9,395 bases of DNA from a bacterium (GTDB lineage: Bacteria; Armatimonadota; Fimbriimonadia; Fimbriimonadales; GBS-DC). The position numbers and the translations under genes were made by a program. The DNA is taken from positions 1-9,395 of the forward strand of contig JARJMV020000213.1 of NCBI GenBank assembly GCA_029335935.2. Reading direction: 5' to 3'. Positions within the stretch are counted from its first letter, which is position 1. Every line of letters begins with the position of its first letter. Positions 1 through 7,437 of the stretch are shown one piece after another. The notes below the pieces were generated by a model that saw only the letters and a list, made by a program, of their open reading frames with translations, was not told the DNA's origin and searched no databases.

Positions 1-58
1 CACCCAGAGTGTGCCCTTTAGGTTCCCTCGGTAAGCAGGGGGAGGCTGAAGGAGAGGG

Positions 59-64
59 TATACT
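59..64 (+). promoter_or_regulatory. Putative -10 box (TATACT) of the trans-sulfuration gene
   Basis: TATACT lies within GGGTATACTAC (56-66), 21 bp before the ATG at 86. A start site about 7 bp downstream would leave a 15-nt leader that still contains the AGGAG at 73-77. The same GTATACTA octamer precedes two other genes here (4260-4267 region and 7411-7419 region, both minus strand). No TTGACA-like -35 sits 16-18 bp upstream; the spacer is purine-rich. AGAGG (53-57) can also pair with CCTCT (66-70) around the box, a small dyad that may be fortuitous. The rest of 1-85 shows no gene, and I could not match it to a SAM, cobalamin or T-box leader, although only the last 85 bases are visible. Confidence 0.45.
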
Positions 65-85
65 ACCTCTGCAGGAGCAGGTACG

Positions 86-1228
86 ATGCATTTCGAGACG
101 CGAGCGATACGAGTCGGTCAGGAGCCAGACCCCGCCACGGGGGCAATTATCACCCCTATCTACGCGACCACGAACTTCCAGCGCAACTCCATAGACCAGC
201 AGGACGGCTTCAGCTATTCGCGCGTGTCGAACCCGACGCGCGCCGCCGCCGAGCAGTGCCTCGCCTCGCTGGAGAACGGCAAGTACGGGCTGCTGTTCGC
301 ATCAGGCATGGCGGCGGAGGTCGCGCTGCTGGGGCTACTACGACCGGGCGACCATGTGGTCTGCACGCGCGATGTGTACGGCGGCACTATCTCGATGTGG
401 AAACACCTCGCGCCGCAACGAGGGATTCGCGTCTCCTACGCCGATATGCGTTGCTTGGACGCGGTGGAGGAGGCAATCCAGCCGAACACGCGCCTGCTCT
501 GGCTCGAATCGCCTACCAACCCGCTGACCTATGTGCTGGACATTCGTGCGCTCGCCGAAGTCGGGCGTCGGCGCGGATTGCTGACCGTCATTGACAACAC
601 CTTCGCTACGCCGTATTTGCAGAACCCGCTGGAGATGGGCATCGATGTCGTGGTGCATAGCGTGACGAAGTATCTGGGTGGTCACAGCGACATTTTGGGC
701 GGCGCGCTAGCGTTCAATCGCGACGATTTGCACGAGCCGTTGTGGGACCAGCAGGCGATTGGGGGCGCGGTGCTGTCGCCTTTTGAGAGCTGGCTGCTGC
801 TGCGCGGGATGAAGACGCTTGCCGTGCGTATGCGCGCCCACTGCGAGAACGCGATGCGCATTGCGCAGTACCTCGCAGACCACCCGAAAGTGGAGCGCGT
901 GCTGTATCCCGGCTTACCCGACCATCCGCAACACGCGCTGGCGAAACAGCAAATGCGCGACTTCGGCGGGATGATTGCTGTGTACCTCAAGACCGACCGC
1001 GCAGGCGTGGATCGGTTCTGCCAATCGTTGCGCCTATTCAACCTCGCCAGCAGTCTCGGCGGCGTCGAATCGCTGATTGGCTATCCCGCCACGATGTCGC
1101 ACGAAGGCTTGACGCCCCAAGAGCGCGCCGAACGCGGACTTGCGGACAACCTCGTGCGCCTCTCCGTCGGAATCGAGCATGTTGAGGACTTGATTGCCGA
1201 CTTGGAGGGGGCGTTGGCAGTTCTATAG
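86..1228 (+). CDS. Trans-sulfuration PLP enzyme (cystathionine gamma-synthase/lyase family)
   Basis: The 380-residue product has the normal length for the Cys/Met-metabolism PLP family (fold type I, cytosolic, usually a tetramer). Visible motifs in order are YSRVSNPT (45-52, phosphate-contacting Tyr and Arg), FASGMAA (71-77), ESPTNP (141-146), VIDNTFATP (168-176, whose Asp170 should bind the pyridine nitrogen), HSVTKYLGGHSD (191-202, with Lys195 as the Schiff-base lysine), SSLGGVESL (322-330) and SHEGLT (338-343), then the C-terminal RLSVGIE. Family members make cystathionine from an activated homoserine and cysteine, or cleave cystathionine or methionine. The sequence alone does not separate metB-, metC-, mccB- or methionine gamma-lyase-type activity, so no symbol is given. 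The ATG at 86 is preceded by AGGAG at 73-77 with 8-nt spacing. The next gene starts 48 bp downstream on the same strand, but no functional link is obvious. Confidence 0.95.
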   Translation: MHFETRAIRVGQEPDPATGAIITPIYATTNFQRNSIDQQDGFSYSRVSNPTRAAAEQCLASLENGKYGLLFASGMAAEVALLGLLRPGDHVVCTRDVYGGTISMWKHLAPQRGIRVSYADMRCLDAVEEAIQPNTRLLWLESPTNPLTYVLDIRALAEVGRRRGLLTVIDNTFATPYLQNPLEMGIDVVVHSVTKYLGGHSDILGGALAFNRDDLHEPLWDQQAIGGAVLSPFESWLLLRGMKTLAVRMRAHCENAMRIAQYLADHPKVERVLYPGLPDHPQHALAKQQMRDFGGMIAVYLKTDRAGVDRFCQSLRLFNLASSLGGVESLIGYPATMSHEGLTPQERAERGLADNLVRLSVGIEHVEDLIADLEGALAVL

Positions 1229-1276
1229 GTAGGGTAACCGACGCGGAGCGCGAAAATTATCTCAGGGGCACACACG

Positions 1277-2284
1277 ATGGAGAACGGCAAGCAGGCGGCG
1301 GAGTGGTTTCGCGAGACCTACGGCGCGTTGAGAGCGCAAATCGGGCGCGTTGTGGTGGGGCAAGAGACGGTGGTGGAGCATGTGCTGGTCGCGGTGTGTG
1401 CCGGTGGGCATGCGCTGCTTGAAGGCGTGCCTGGACTGGGCAAAACGCTGCTGGTGCGCACGCTCGCGCAGGCGCTCCACTTGGAGTTCGCCCGCATCCA
1501 GTTCACGCCCGACCTGATGCCCGCCGACATCACAGGCACGAATATCTTGGTGGAGAGCGAGACAGGCGGACGCGCCTTCGCGTTCCGCCCCGGACCTGTG
1601 TTCACCAATATCTTGCTGGCGGACGAGATCAACCGCGCTACGCCCAAAACCCAATCTGCCCTGCTGGAAGCGATGCAAGAGCAGGCAGTGACCGTCGCAG
1701 GCAAACGCTACCCCATCGAGCCACCCTTCTGGGTGCTGGCGACGCAGAACCCGCTGGAACAGGAAGGCACTTACCCCCTGCCCGAAGCGCAGTTAGACCG
1801 CTTCTTCTTCAAGATTCTGGTGGGCTACCCCACGCTGGAGGAGCTGCGCGAGATTGTCGATCGCACGACGGGTGTGGAGACGCCGCAGCCCGAAATCGTG
1901 GCGGATCGTGAGACCCTGCTGCGCATGCAACGCCTCGTGCGCGAAGTGCCGATTGCGCGCCCTGTGCAAGAGTTCGCGCTCAAACTCATCGTGGCGACGC
2001 ATCCTGGCTCTGACTACGCGCCGCCTGAGGTGAACAAGTACGTGCGCTACGGCTCCAGTCCGCGCGGGGCACAGACGCTGATTTTAGGCAGCAAGGTGTT
2101 CGGGCTGTTGGATGGGCGTTATAATGTGGCGCGCGAGGATGTGCAACGCGCGCTCAAGCCTGCCCTGCGCCACCGCCTGCTGCTGAACTACGAAGCAGAA
2201 GCCGACGGCGTCTCCCCCGACCAGTTGCTGGAGATTATCTGGAACCATGTCAGCCGCGCCGAGGGCGAGCCAATCAAGGTATGA
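1277..2284 (+). CDS. MoxR-family AAA+ ATPase
   Basis: The 335-residue protein has the full MoxR layout: Walker A GVPGLGKT (50-57), the FTPDLMPADITG segment (76-87), Walker B ILLADEINR (112-120, Asp116/Glu117), sensor 1 ATQNP (155-159), the LDRFFFK arginine-finger region (173-179, Arg175) and sensor 2 SSPRGAQ (260-266) in the C-terminal lid domain. There are no membrane segments, so it should be cytosolic. MoxR ATPases act as chaperone-like remodelers, usually with VWA-domain proteins, in metal insertion, cell-envelope and stress functions. Here the usual downstream DUF58 and VWA genes are absent: the following gene converges and begins 4 bp after this stop. A weak SD (CAGGGG, 1263-1268) precedes the ATG. 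It may be cotranscribed with the upstream enzyme across 48 bp that contains no terminator. Family assignment is secure; the client is unknown. Confidence 0.95.
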   Translation: MENGKQAAEWFRETYGALRAQIGRVVVGQETVVEHVLVAVCAGGHALLEGVPGLGKTLLVRTLAQALHLEFARIQFTPDLMPADITGTNILVESETGGRAFAFRPGPVFTNILLADEINRATPKTQSALLEAMQEQAVTVAGKRYPIEPPFWVLATQNPLEQEGTYPLPEAQLDRFFFKILVGYPTLEELREIVDRTTGVETPQPEIVADRETLLRMQRLVREVPIARPVQEFALKLIVATHPGSDYAPPEVNKYVRYGSSPRGAQTLILGSKVFGLLDGRYNVAREDVQRALKPALRHRLLLNYEAEADGVSPDQLLEIIWNHVSRAEGEPIKV

Positions 2285-2288
2285 AAGG

Positions 2289-4256
2289 CTATTGAGAGCG
2301 ACCCGACTGCATCCCGCGCGCCTCAACAAGCAACTGCTCGATGATTGGCGCGTTGTAGCCGCGCGCTCGCAGCTCGTCGAGGGTCTGAATCGCCTCCGCA
2401 GGGCGTTGCTGTAAGATGCGCAGCCGACTGAGCGCGACGCCGTAGGCGATTTTATCGGGGTCGCGCCTCGCGGCGGCTTGCAGGTGCGTCTCCGCAAGCT
2501 CCAAGTTGCCCTCATTCATCCAGTGGTGCGCGGCGGCAATCCACTTGCTTGCGCTTTGCAGCTGCTGTAGCCCCTGCTCGGCGACAGAACCCGCCGGATT
2601 GGGCAACAGCGCATATGCCTTGCGAAACTCGGCTTCCGCAAGGTCTAACCGTGCGCGGCGCGAGTAGATGAGACCCAACGCCTGATGCCCCATGTGCTTC
2701 GGCGTGCGCCCCAACACATGCTGCTTAATTATCCGCTCCGCCTCCTCGTGTTCGCCGCGCTCGCTAAGCATCACGGCGAGGTTATTCCAGCCCGTCGTAT
2801 TGTCGGGTTCTATCGCCACGCCTTGGCGAAAGAGTTCAATCGCACTGTCGGTGTCGCCGAGCCGCAGCAGCGCGACGCCCTTGTTGACATAGCCCATCCC
2901 GCTACGAGGGGCGACCTGAATGGCCTTTTCTGCATACTCCAGCGACTCGGTATACCGCCCTGCCCGATGGTACAAATCCGACAGATTACTGAACCCTATC
3001 GGCGAGCGCGGCGATGCGACGGTTATCCACTTCCAGAAGGTCTCCGCGTCGCGCCAGTTGGGCAGGTTGTAGGCGGTGGTTATCATCAGCCCGACGCCCC
3101 ACGCCCCCGCAAGCGCGAGTGTAGGCGTGCGCGTCCGCGCCAACGACGCAAGCCAACCACACAGCCCCAACACTGCCAACGCTAACGGAAAAGTGAGGAA
3201 CCGCTCCGCTGTGAACAGCCCATACGCAAACTCCAGCGGACGCAGATTCAACACGGGCAGCAGGCTCATCCACGCCCCAAGCACCAATCCACCCGATAGC
3301 GGATGTCGTCGCGCCAGCCACACCGTCCCTGCAATCATCAAACCTGCAAGCGCCAATTGCGCCCACGCCCAGCCATCGCTGAGGGGAATGGGCAACTCAG
3401 AATGGTGCGCTGGAGTGATGCTAAAAAACGGAAAGATGGCTAACCCCGCCAGCGTGGTCAGCGTGCGCGCGACCAGCAACAGATGTTGAAGGGGCGTGCC
3501 TGCATCGATCTGCGAGTCGCCAATCGGTTGCGTGAACAGGTAGCCCAGCGCAGCGTAGCGGACGCCAAGATAGAGGGCAACCGAAACCGCCAGCGTCGTG
3601 TAGAGCGCACGCTCGGTGTGCCACAGCGTGCGCAGTCGTTCGAGCCACGAGCCGTCGGGCAGCCGACCCGCTTGCCAAGCCAGCATCACCAGCGGCAAGG
3701 TGAGCGCCATCTCCTTGCACAACAGCGCAAGCAGGAACACCGCGCCCACGCCCAGCAGCCGTGCGATGCCCTTGAGCTGAACTTCCAGCCACAGCGCTGT
3801 CAGCAGAAACAGCGTCGCCGTCAGGTCGTAGCGCGAGGACACAAACGCCACGCTCTCAATCAGCGCAGGATGCACCCCGTACAGCGCGCCTGCGAGCAAA
3901 CCCTCCCAACGCCCGCGCATGAGCCGCAGCCCCAACGCTGCCACTAACGCCGTGTTCAGCAAGTGGATTAGCACATTCGCGGCGTGGAAGGGCGCAGGGG
4001 TATCTTTCCAAATCCAAATCTGCAGCAGGAGGCTGCTGAGCGCGAGCGGGCGGAAGTAGTTCGGCGAGAAGTCCAGCGGTTGGCGCACCGCCTCCAGCCA
4101 GCGCGCAGGCGACTGGTAATCTACGCGCCCATAAATCACTTGATCGTCGTCCCACACGAAGCCGAAGCGCACCGTCTGGGCATATAGCGCGCCAACCACG
4201 ACAACAATCGCTAATGCGCCTGCCCACAGCCCTGCCTTTACCAATCTTGGCGACAC
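2289..4256 (-). CDS. TMTC-like GT-C glycosyltransferase-type membrane protein with C-terminal TPRs
   Basis: The 655-residue protein has two parts. Residues 10-400 contain about ten hydrophobic segments with features of the PMT/TMTC group of GT-C transferases: an acidic FVWDDD (33-38) in the first extracytoplasmic loop, NYFRPL (66-71), FHAANVLIHLLN (90-101) and AERFLTFPLAL (350-360). Residues about 418-650 are TPR helix pairs, for example around 456-485 and 488-515. In animals TMTC proteins O-mannosylate cadherins with a lipid-linked sugar; bacterial relatives are mostly uncharacterised, so transfer of a polyprenyl-linked sugar to an envelope protein is inference. The start is GTG at 4254-4256, with no upstream in-frame ATG and no Shine-Dalgarno, but a TATACT box ends 5 bp before it. 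The 3' end lies 4 bp from the convergent MoxR stop with no terminator visible. A non-catalytic TPR scaffold is the alternative. Confidence 0.85.
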   Translation of the reverse strand: MSPRLVKAGLWAGALAIVVVVGALYAQTVRFGFVWDDDQVIYGRVDYQSPARWLEAVRQPLDFSPNYFRPLALSSLLLQIWIWKDTPAPFHAANVLIHLLNTALVAALGLRLMRGRWEGLLAGALYGVHPALIESVAFVSSRYDLTATLFLLTALWLEVQLKGIARLLGVGAVFLLALLCKEMALTLPLVMLAWQAGRLPDGSWLERLRTLWHTERALYTTLAVSVALYLGVRYAALGYLFTQPIGDSQIDAGTPLQHLLLVARTLTTLAGLAIFPFFSITPAHHSELPIPLSDGWAWAQLALAGLMIAGTVWLARRHPLSGGLVLGAWMSLLPVLNLRPLEFAYGLFTAERFLTFPLALAVLGLCGWLASLARTRTPTLALAGAWGVGLMITTAYNLPNWRDAETFWKWITVASPRSPIGFSNLSDLYHRAGRYTESLEYAEKAIQVAPRSGMGYVNKGVALLRLGDTDSAIELFRQGVAIEPDNTTGWNNLAVMLSERGEHEEAERIIKQHVLGRTPKHMGHQALGLIYSRRARLDLAEAEFRKAYALLPNPAGSVAEQGLQQLQSASKWIAAAHHWMNEGNLELAETHLQAAARRDPDKIAYGVALSRLRILQQRPAEAIQTLDELRARGYNAPIIEQLLVEARGMQSGRSQ

Positions 4257-4261
4257 GCGAT

Positions 4262-4267
4262 AGTATA
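4262..4267 (-). promoter_or_regulatory. Putative -10 box (TATACT) of a leaderless transcript
   Basis: On the minus strand the sequence reads GTGTATACTATCGC followed directly by the GTG start codon. Only five bases separate TATACT from the start, so initiation at the normal 6-7 bp would put the 5' end at or within a base or so of the GTG. No purine-rich ribosome-binding site is present between 4257 and 4275. The box also lies in the dyad TAGTGTATACTA (4261-4272), which might equally be an operator half-site pair. No recognisable -35 is seen. Confidence 0.45.
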
Positions 4268-4305
4268 CACTAAAGGTCGCCCAGACATTTTTCGATATCC
4301 GCCCT

Positions 4306-4323
4306 CCACACCCTCAGGGTGGG
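4306..4323 (-). terminator. Hairpin after dut, possible terminator without a U-tract
   Basis: Immediately after the dUTPase TAA the minus strand can pair CC-CACCC with GGGTG-GG around a TGA loop: seven pairs with one bulged base at 4308. What follows is AGGGCGG rather than a run of T, so it is not a classic intrinsic terminator. It may pause polymerase, stabilise the 3' end or be chance. It occupies much of the 67-bp gap between dut and the next leftward gene. Confidence 0.35.
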
Positions 4324-4770
4324 TTATCGTCCGGTGTGTCCGAAGCCGCCGTCGCCCCGTGTCGTAGGGGGCAGTTCGCCGACCTGTTCCCACTCTACGC
4401 GCGTTACGGGGGCAATCACCATCTGCGCGATGCGCTCGCCGCGCTGGATTGTGAACGGCTGTTGCCCCAAGTTGATGAGGATTACCTGAATCTCGCCGCG
4501 ATAGTCGCTGTCGATGGTGCCTGGGGCGTTTACCAGACTGATTCCGTGCCGAATTGCCAGACCGCTGCGGGGGCGCACCTGCGCCTCGTAGCCTTGAGGC
4601 AGGGCGATACGAATCCCTGTCGGCACGAGGGCACGTTCGCCGGGCTGCAAGGTGATGGGTTCCTCCACAGCCGCGTAAAGGTCGACCCCTGCCGAGCCAT
4701 CCGTCTGATAACTCGGCAGGGGCAGGTCCGTTGCGTTAGGTTCCTGCGTGATGCGCACGCGCAGGGTCAT
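4324..4770 (-). CDS. dut: Deoxyuridine 5'-triphosphate nucleotidohydrolase (dUTPase)
   Basis: The 148-residue protein is a standard-length homotrimeric dUTPase, which hydrolyses dUTP to dUMP and pyrophosphate, keeping uracil out of DNA and supplying the thymidylate precursor. All five family motifs are present: I AGVDLYA (27-33), II PRSGLA (67-72), [13 protein letters not shown] (84-93, containing the water-activating aspartate), IV RGERIAQ (110-116) and [11 protein letters not shown] (138-147). The C-terminal arm that closes over the substrate is therefore intact. Its ATG overlaps the stop of the upstream histidine kinase gene as ATGA, which suggests translational coupling; only a weak SD (AGCAGGTC) precedes it. 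No own promoter is apparent, so expression probably follows the kinase. The assignment is essentially certain. Confidence 0.98.
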   Translation of the reverse strand: MTLRVRITQEPNATDLPLPSYQTDGSAGVDLYAAVEEPITLQPGERALVPTGIRIALPQGYEAQVRPRSGLAIRHGISLVNAPGTIDSDYRGEIQVILINLGQQPFTIQRGERIAQMVIAPVTRVEWEQVGELPPTTRGDGGFGHTGR

Positions 4771-6497
4771 TTTTCGACCTGCTCTTTACCCTCTTTGACG
4801 GCAGGCGGGATCTTGGGCAAGCGCACATAGAAAGTGGAGCCGACCCCCACCTCGCTTTCAACCCATATCTGTCCGCCGTGTATTGCCTCCACCAAGTGCT
4901 TCACGAGGTACAGTCCCAACCCTGTACCGTACTGCTTGCGCGTGTCGGTGTTGTCCACGCGATGGAACTTTTCGAACACCTTCGTCAGGTGCTCCTTCGG
5001 AATGCCCATGCCTTGGTCGGAGACATAAAAGATGATGTGGTCGGCGTCCTCTTCCCAGCCTTTGACGCGGATTTCGCCGCCGTTGGGCGAGTACTTAATC
5101 GCGTTGCTGAGCAGGTTCGTGAGGATTTGGTCCACCTTGTCCTCATCGGCGATGATTTTGGGCATCTCTTCTGGCACTTCGTGGATGATGGTATGGCGAT
5201 TGGTCGCTTGCCTCTGGATCATCACCACTTTTTGCGACAGGCGGTAGAAGTCAACTTCCTTATAGACTGGCTTGAGCGACTCGCCTGCCTCGAAGCGCGC
5301 GCTGTAGAGCAGGTCGGTGATGAGGCGGGTGAGGCGATCGGTCTCTTGGTCGATGATGGAGTAGAACTCGCGTCGCTCTTCTGGGGGGAAGGCGTCGTCG
5401 GAGTCCATCAGCAGAGTGGAGACGAAGCCCTTGATTGCGGTGAGCGGTGTGCGCAGCTCGTGCGAGACGGTCGCCACGAACGCCGATTTCATGCGCTCCA
5501 GGTTGCGAATGTCGGTGATGTCGTTGAAAATCATCACAGTGCCCATCGGCTTCTGGTCTTCACCGCGCACGATGGCGTTTTGCACTTGGTAGATATGCTC
5601 CTTGTTGTCGATTTGCACGGTAATCTCGACGAGTTCGCCCTCTTTCTCTTCCTCCAGTGCCGAGCGGATCATATTGCGGATCACTTCGTTATTGATGATG
5701 TCGGCGTAGTTTTTGCCCAGCACATCGGGTCCCAGTCCGAACACGCGGCGTGCGGCGGCGTTCATCTGGTTGATGCGCCCGTTATGATGCACTAAGATTA
5801 GCCCGGCGCGCAGGCTTTCGATGGTGTGGACGAGTTCCTCTTTCTCTTCGAGGATGGCTTGGTAGAGGCGCATGCCTGCGATGACGGCGGCGGCGTTGCG
5901 CGACATGCGTTCCAAGAGGCGCACATCCTCGTCGATGAAGTGTCCGCCGCGTTGCTTGTTGAAGGCATGTAGCACGCCTATCGTCTGCCGATCGACAACA
6001 CGGTTCTCCTCGTCGCGCTTCTCTAAGATGAGGGGCACGCACACGAGGTTGCGGATGTGGAGCATGGCGACATGCTCTTTGGTGGTGCGTGGGTCGGTAA
6101 GCGCGTCATGGACGATAATCGGTTTACCCTCGCGGAACACCTCGCCTGAGACGCCCTGCGTCGCGCGCAGGCGCAGCAAGCGGATTTCGTCGTCGGTCAT
6201 GCCGTAGGCAGGTGGGTAGGCGCGCAGTTCGCCCTCTTCAGGGTCGTGGAGCATGAACACGACCTTCTCCGCCTGCAGGATTGCGCCAATCTGCCGCACG
6301 AGGCGTTTGAGCGTCGCCTCGTAGTTGGCAGGGCTGGCGACATCGGCGGCGACCACATCAGGCGCTTTCGTCGCGGCGGCTGCCCCGTTGCGCGGTTGGC
6401 TCTCCAGCTCATGAATCCGCTGCACCGCGCGTTCGTACTCCGTTTTTACCTGGTTATACTGCTTCAGCAGCTCACGATAGGCTTGCTCCCAGTTCAT
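4767..6497 (-). CDS. Cytoplasmic GAF-PAS sensor histidine kinase
   Basis: The 576-residue protein has no membrane segment or signal peptide. In order: a charged, likely coiled-coil N-terminus (1-35), an Ala-rich linker (about 37-57), a GAF domain (about 60-210), a helical linker, a PAS domain (about 222-330, with [13 protein letters not shown] at 242-254), HisKA with the H-box SHELRTP (345-351, phospho-accepting His346), and HATPase_c with N-box NLLSN (461-465), G1 DQGMG (494-498), F-box FEKFHR (508-513) and G2 GTGLGL (524-529). The ExxT after the histidine (Glu347, Thr350) is the pattern linked to phosphatase activity, so it may be bifunctional. The ligand is unknown. No response regulator lies in the window. 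The ATG at 6497 has GAGGAG at 6505-6510 with 7-nt spacing. It heads a unit with dut, overlapping by four bases. Confidence 0.96.
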   Translation of the reverse strand: MNWEQAYRELLKQYNQVKTEYERAVQRIHELESQPRNGAAAATKAPDVVAADVASPANYEATLKRLVRQIGAILQAEKVVFMLHDPEEGELRAYPPAYGMTDDEIRLLRLRATQGVSGEVFREGKPIIVHDALTDPRTTKEHVAMLHIRNLVCVPLILEKRDEENRVVDRQTIGVLHAFNKQRGGHFIDEDVRLLERMSRNAAAVIAGMRLYQAILEEKEELVHTIESLRAGLILVHHNGRINQMNAAARRVFGLGPDVLGKNYADIINNEVIRNMIRSALEEEKEGELVEITVQIDNKEHIYQVQNAIVRGEDQKPMGTVMIFNDITDIRNLERMKSAFVATVSHELRTPLTAIKGFVSTLLMDSDDAFPPEERREFYSIIDQETDRLTRLITDLLYSARFEAGESLKPVYKEVDFYRLSQKVVMIQRQATNRHTIIHEVPEEMPKIIADEDKVDQILTNLLSNAIKYSPNGGEIRVKGWEEDADHIIFYVSDQGMGIPKEHLTKVFEKFHRVDNTDTRKQYGTGLGLYLVKHLVEAIHGGQIWVESEVGVGSTFYVRLPKIPPAVKEGKEQVEK

Positions 6498-6531
6498 AGT
6501 TTCGCTCCTCGCTAAGAGTGTGAACGATAGC

Positions 6532-6553
6532 CCATGCTATATGGCAAATTATA
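6532..6553 (-). promoter_or_regulatory. Extended -10 promoter of the histidine kinase-dut unit
   Basis: The minus strand reads TGCTATAAT, a perfect TATAAT (6548-6553) with the TGn extension. It would start transcription near 6541 and give a leader of about 44 nt that includes the GAGGAG at 6505-6510. No -35 of TTGACA type is visible 16-18 bp upstream. A short dyad, CCAT-GCTAT-ATGG (6532-6544), covers the presumed start point and could be an operator. The promoter lies in the 92-bp gap after the slipin stop; no hairpin terminator for slipin is seen there. Confidence 0.55.
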
Positions 6554-6589
6554 GCACATCGAAGGTTCCCACGCGATTAAGCATTTCAC

Positions 6590-7390
6590 TTAGCTTTTAG
6601 ACGGCGTTTGGGGCGCGTTGTACTGCAGTGCGCCATCCATCAGCGGGCGGATCAAGTCCATCGGGATCGGGAACACCACAGTCGTGTTGCGCTCGCCGGT
6701 GATTTCCGCCAGCGTCTGCAGGTAGCGCAGCTGCAGCGCCGATGGCTGTTGCGCAATCATCTGCGCGGCTTGCACCAACTTCTCCGCCGCCTGATACTCG
6801 CCCTCGGCGGCGATAATTTTCGCGCGGCGCTCGCGCTCGCTCTCCGCCTGACGCGCCAGCGCACGCTTCATCTCTTCAGGCAAAATCACATCGCGCACCT
6901 CCACGCTGGTCACCTTCACCCCGAACGCCTCGGTTTGCTCGTCGATGATCGACTGGAGCTGCTGATTGATCTTGTCGCGTCGCGCCAGCAGGTCGTCCAG
7001 CTCGACTTGCCCTATCACGCTGCGCAGGGTGGTCTGCGCAATCAAACTCGCCGTTTGAATATAATCGGTAATCTGCACGACGGCGTCGCGCGGGTCCATC
7101 ACCTTGAACAGCACTACTGCGTCCACACTCACCGACACATTATCGCTGGTGATAGCCTCTTGGCGCGGCACATTCATCGTCACGATGCGCGTGTCCACAA
7201 TCCGCGCCGTGTCGATAATCGGTATCAGAAAGATAATGCCCGGTCCCTTCACCGCCTGAAACCGTCCCAAGCGCAACACCACCGCGCGCTCCCATTCTGG
7301 CAGCACCCGCAGCGACGCCCGCAGCACCACAATCACGAACAGTATAACCGCGATGCCTGTTGTCGAAAACGGATTGTCTAAGAAGTTCAT
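6590..7390 (-). CDS. Slipin (stomatin-like SPFH/band 7 membrane protein)
   Basis: The 266-residue protein starts with one hydrophobic segment (about 11-27) and continues into the SPFH domain: ERAVVLRLGRF (34-44), KGPGIIFLIPIID (48-60), VSVDAVVLFKV (87-97), then the typical GQVELDDLLARRDKIN (127-142) and VEVRDVILPEEMKRA (163-177) with a long charged helix (about 175-215) and a C-terminal FPIPMDLI (240-247). Slipins form large membrane-attached oligomers and often pair with an NfeD-type protease or partner. No NfeD gene adjoins this one on either side, so it may be a stand-alone member or its partner may lie elsewhere. The ATG at 7390 follows GAGGGAG with about 8-nt spacing. Its own promoter is likely, since waaA lies 100 bp upstream and the kinase 92 bp downstream. 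HflK/HflC is less likely given the length and the single gene. Confidence 0.93.
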   Translation of the reverse strand: MNFLDNPFSTTGIAVILFVIVVLRASLRVLPEWERAVVLRLGRFQAVKGPGIIFLIPIIDTARIVDTRIVTMNVPRQEAITSDNVSVSVDAVVLFKVMDPRDAVVQITDYIQTASLIAQTTLRSVIGQVELDDLLARRDKINQQLQSIIDEQTEAFGVKVTSVEVRDVILPEEMKRALARQAESERERRAKIIAAEGEYQAAEKLVQAAQMIAQQPSALQLRYLQTLAEITGERNTTVVFPIPMDLIRPLMDGALQYNAPQTPSKS

Positions 7391-7412
7391 CGTTCACACT
7401 CCCTCAGCCCGT

Positions 7413-7418
7413 AGTATA
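7413..7418 (-). promoter_or_regulatory. Putative -10 box (TATACT) of the slipin gene
   Basis: The minus strand reads GGGGTATACTACGGG. The TATACT ends 22 bp before the slipin ATG, leaving about 15 nt of leader with the GAGGGAG ribosome-binding site after a normal start. Eleven bases (GGGTATACTAC) are identical to the box before the trans-sulfuration gene at 56-66, with almost the same distance to the ATG (21 and 22 bp). A TTG (minus strand, near 7435-7440) could be a very poor -35 at short spacing. Confidence 0.5.
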
Positions 7419-7437
7419 CCCCAAGCAGTGTCCCTGC

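Noticed and set aside
1..85. Possible riboswitch leader (SAM-type) before the sulfur amino-acid enzyme
   Set aside because: No SAM riboswitch core motifs are visible, only short purine-rich stretches and weak dyads. The leader may extend outside the window, so this remains untested rather than excluded.
1229..1276. Separate promoter for the MoxR gene
   Set aside because: The 48-bp gap has an AT-rich patch (AAAATTAT) but no acceptable -10/-35 pair, so cotranscription with the upstream gene is simpler.
2685..3185. Plus-strand open frames opposite the TPR region
   Set aside because: Low-complexity Arg/Pro/His-rich translations without homology cues; shadows of the leftward gene.
4878..5795. 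A 305-codon open frame on the plus strand, opposite the histidine kinase
   Set aside because: Its composition (many His, Val, Asp and Leu) is what antisense reading of the kinase gene gives; it has no SD and no domain.
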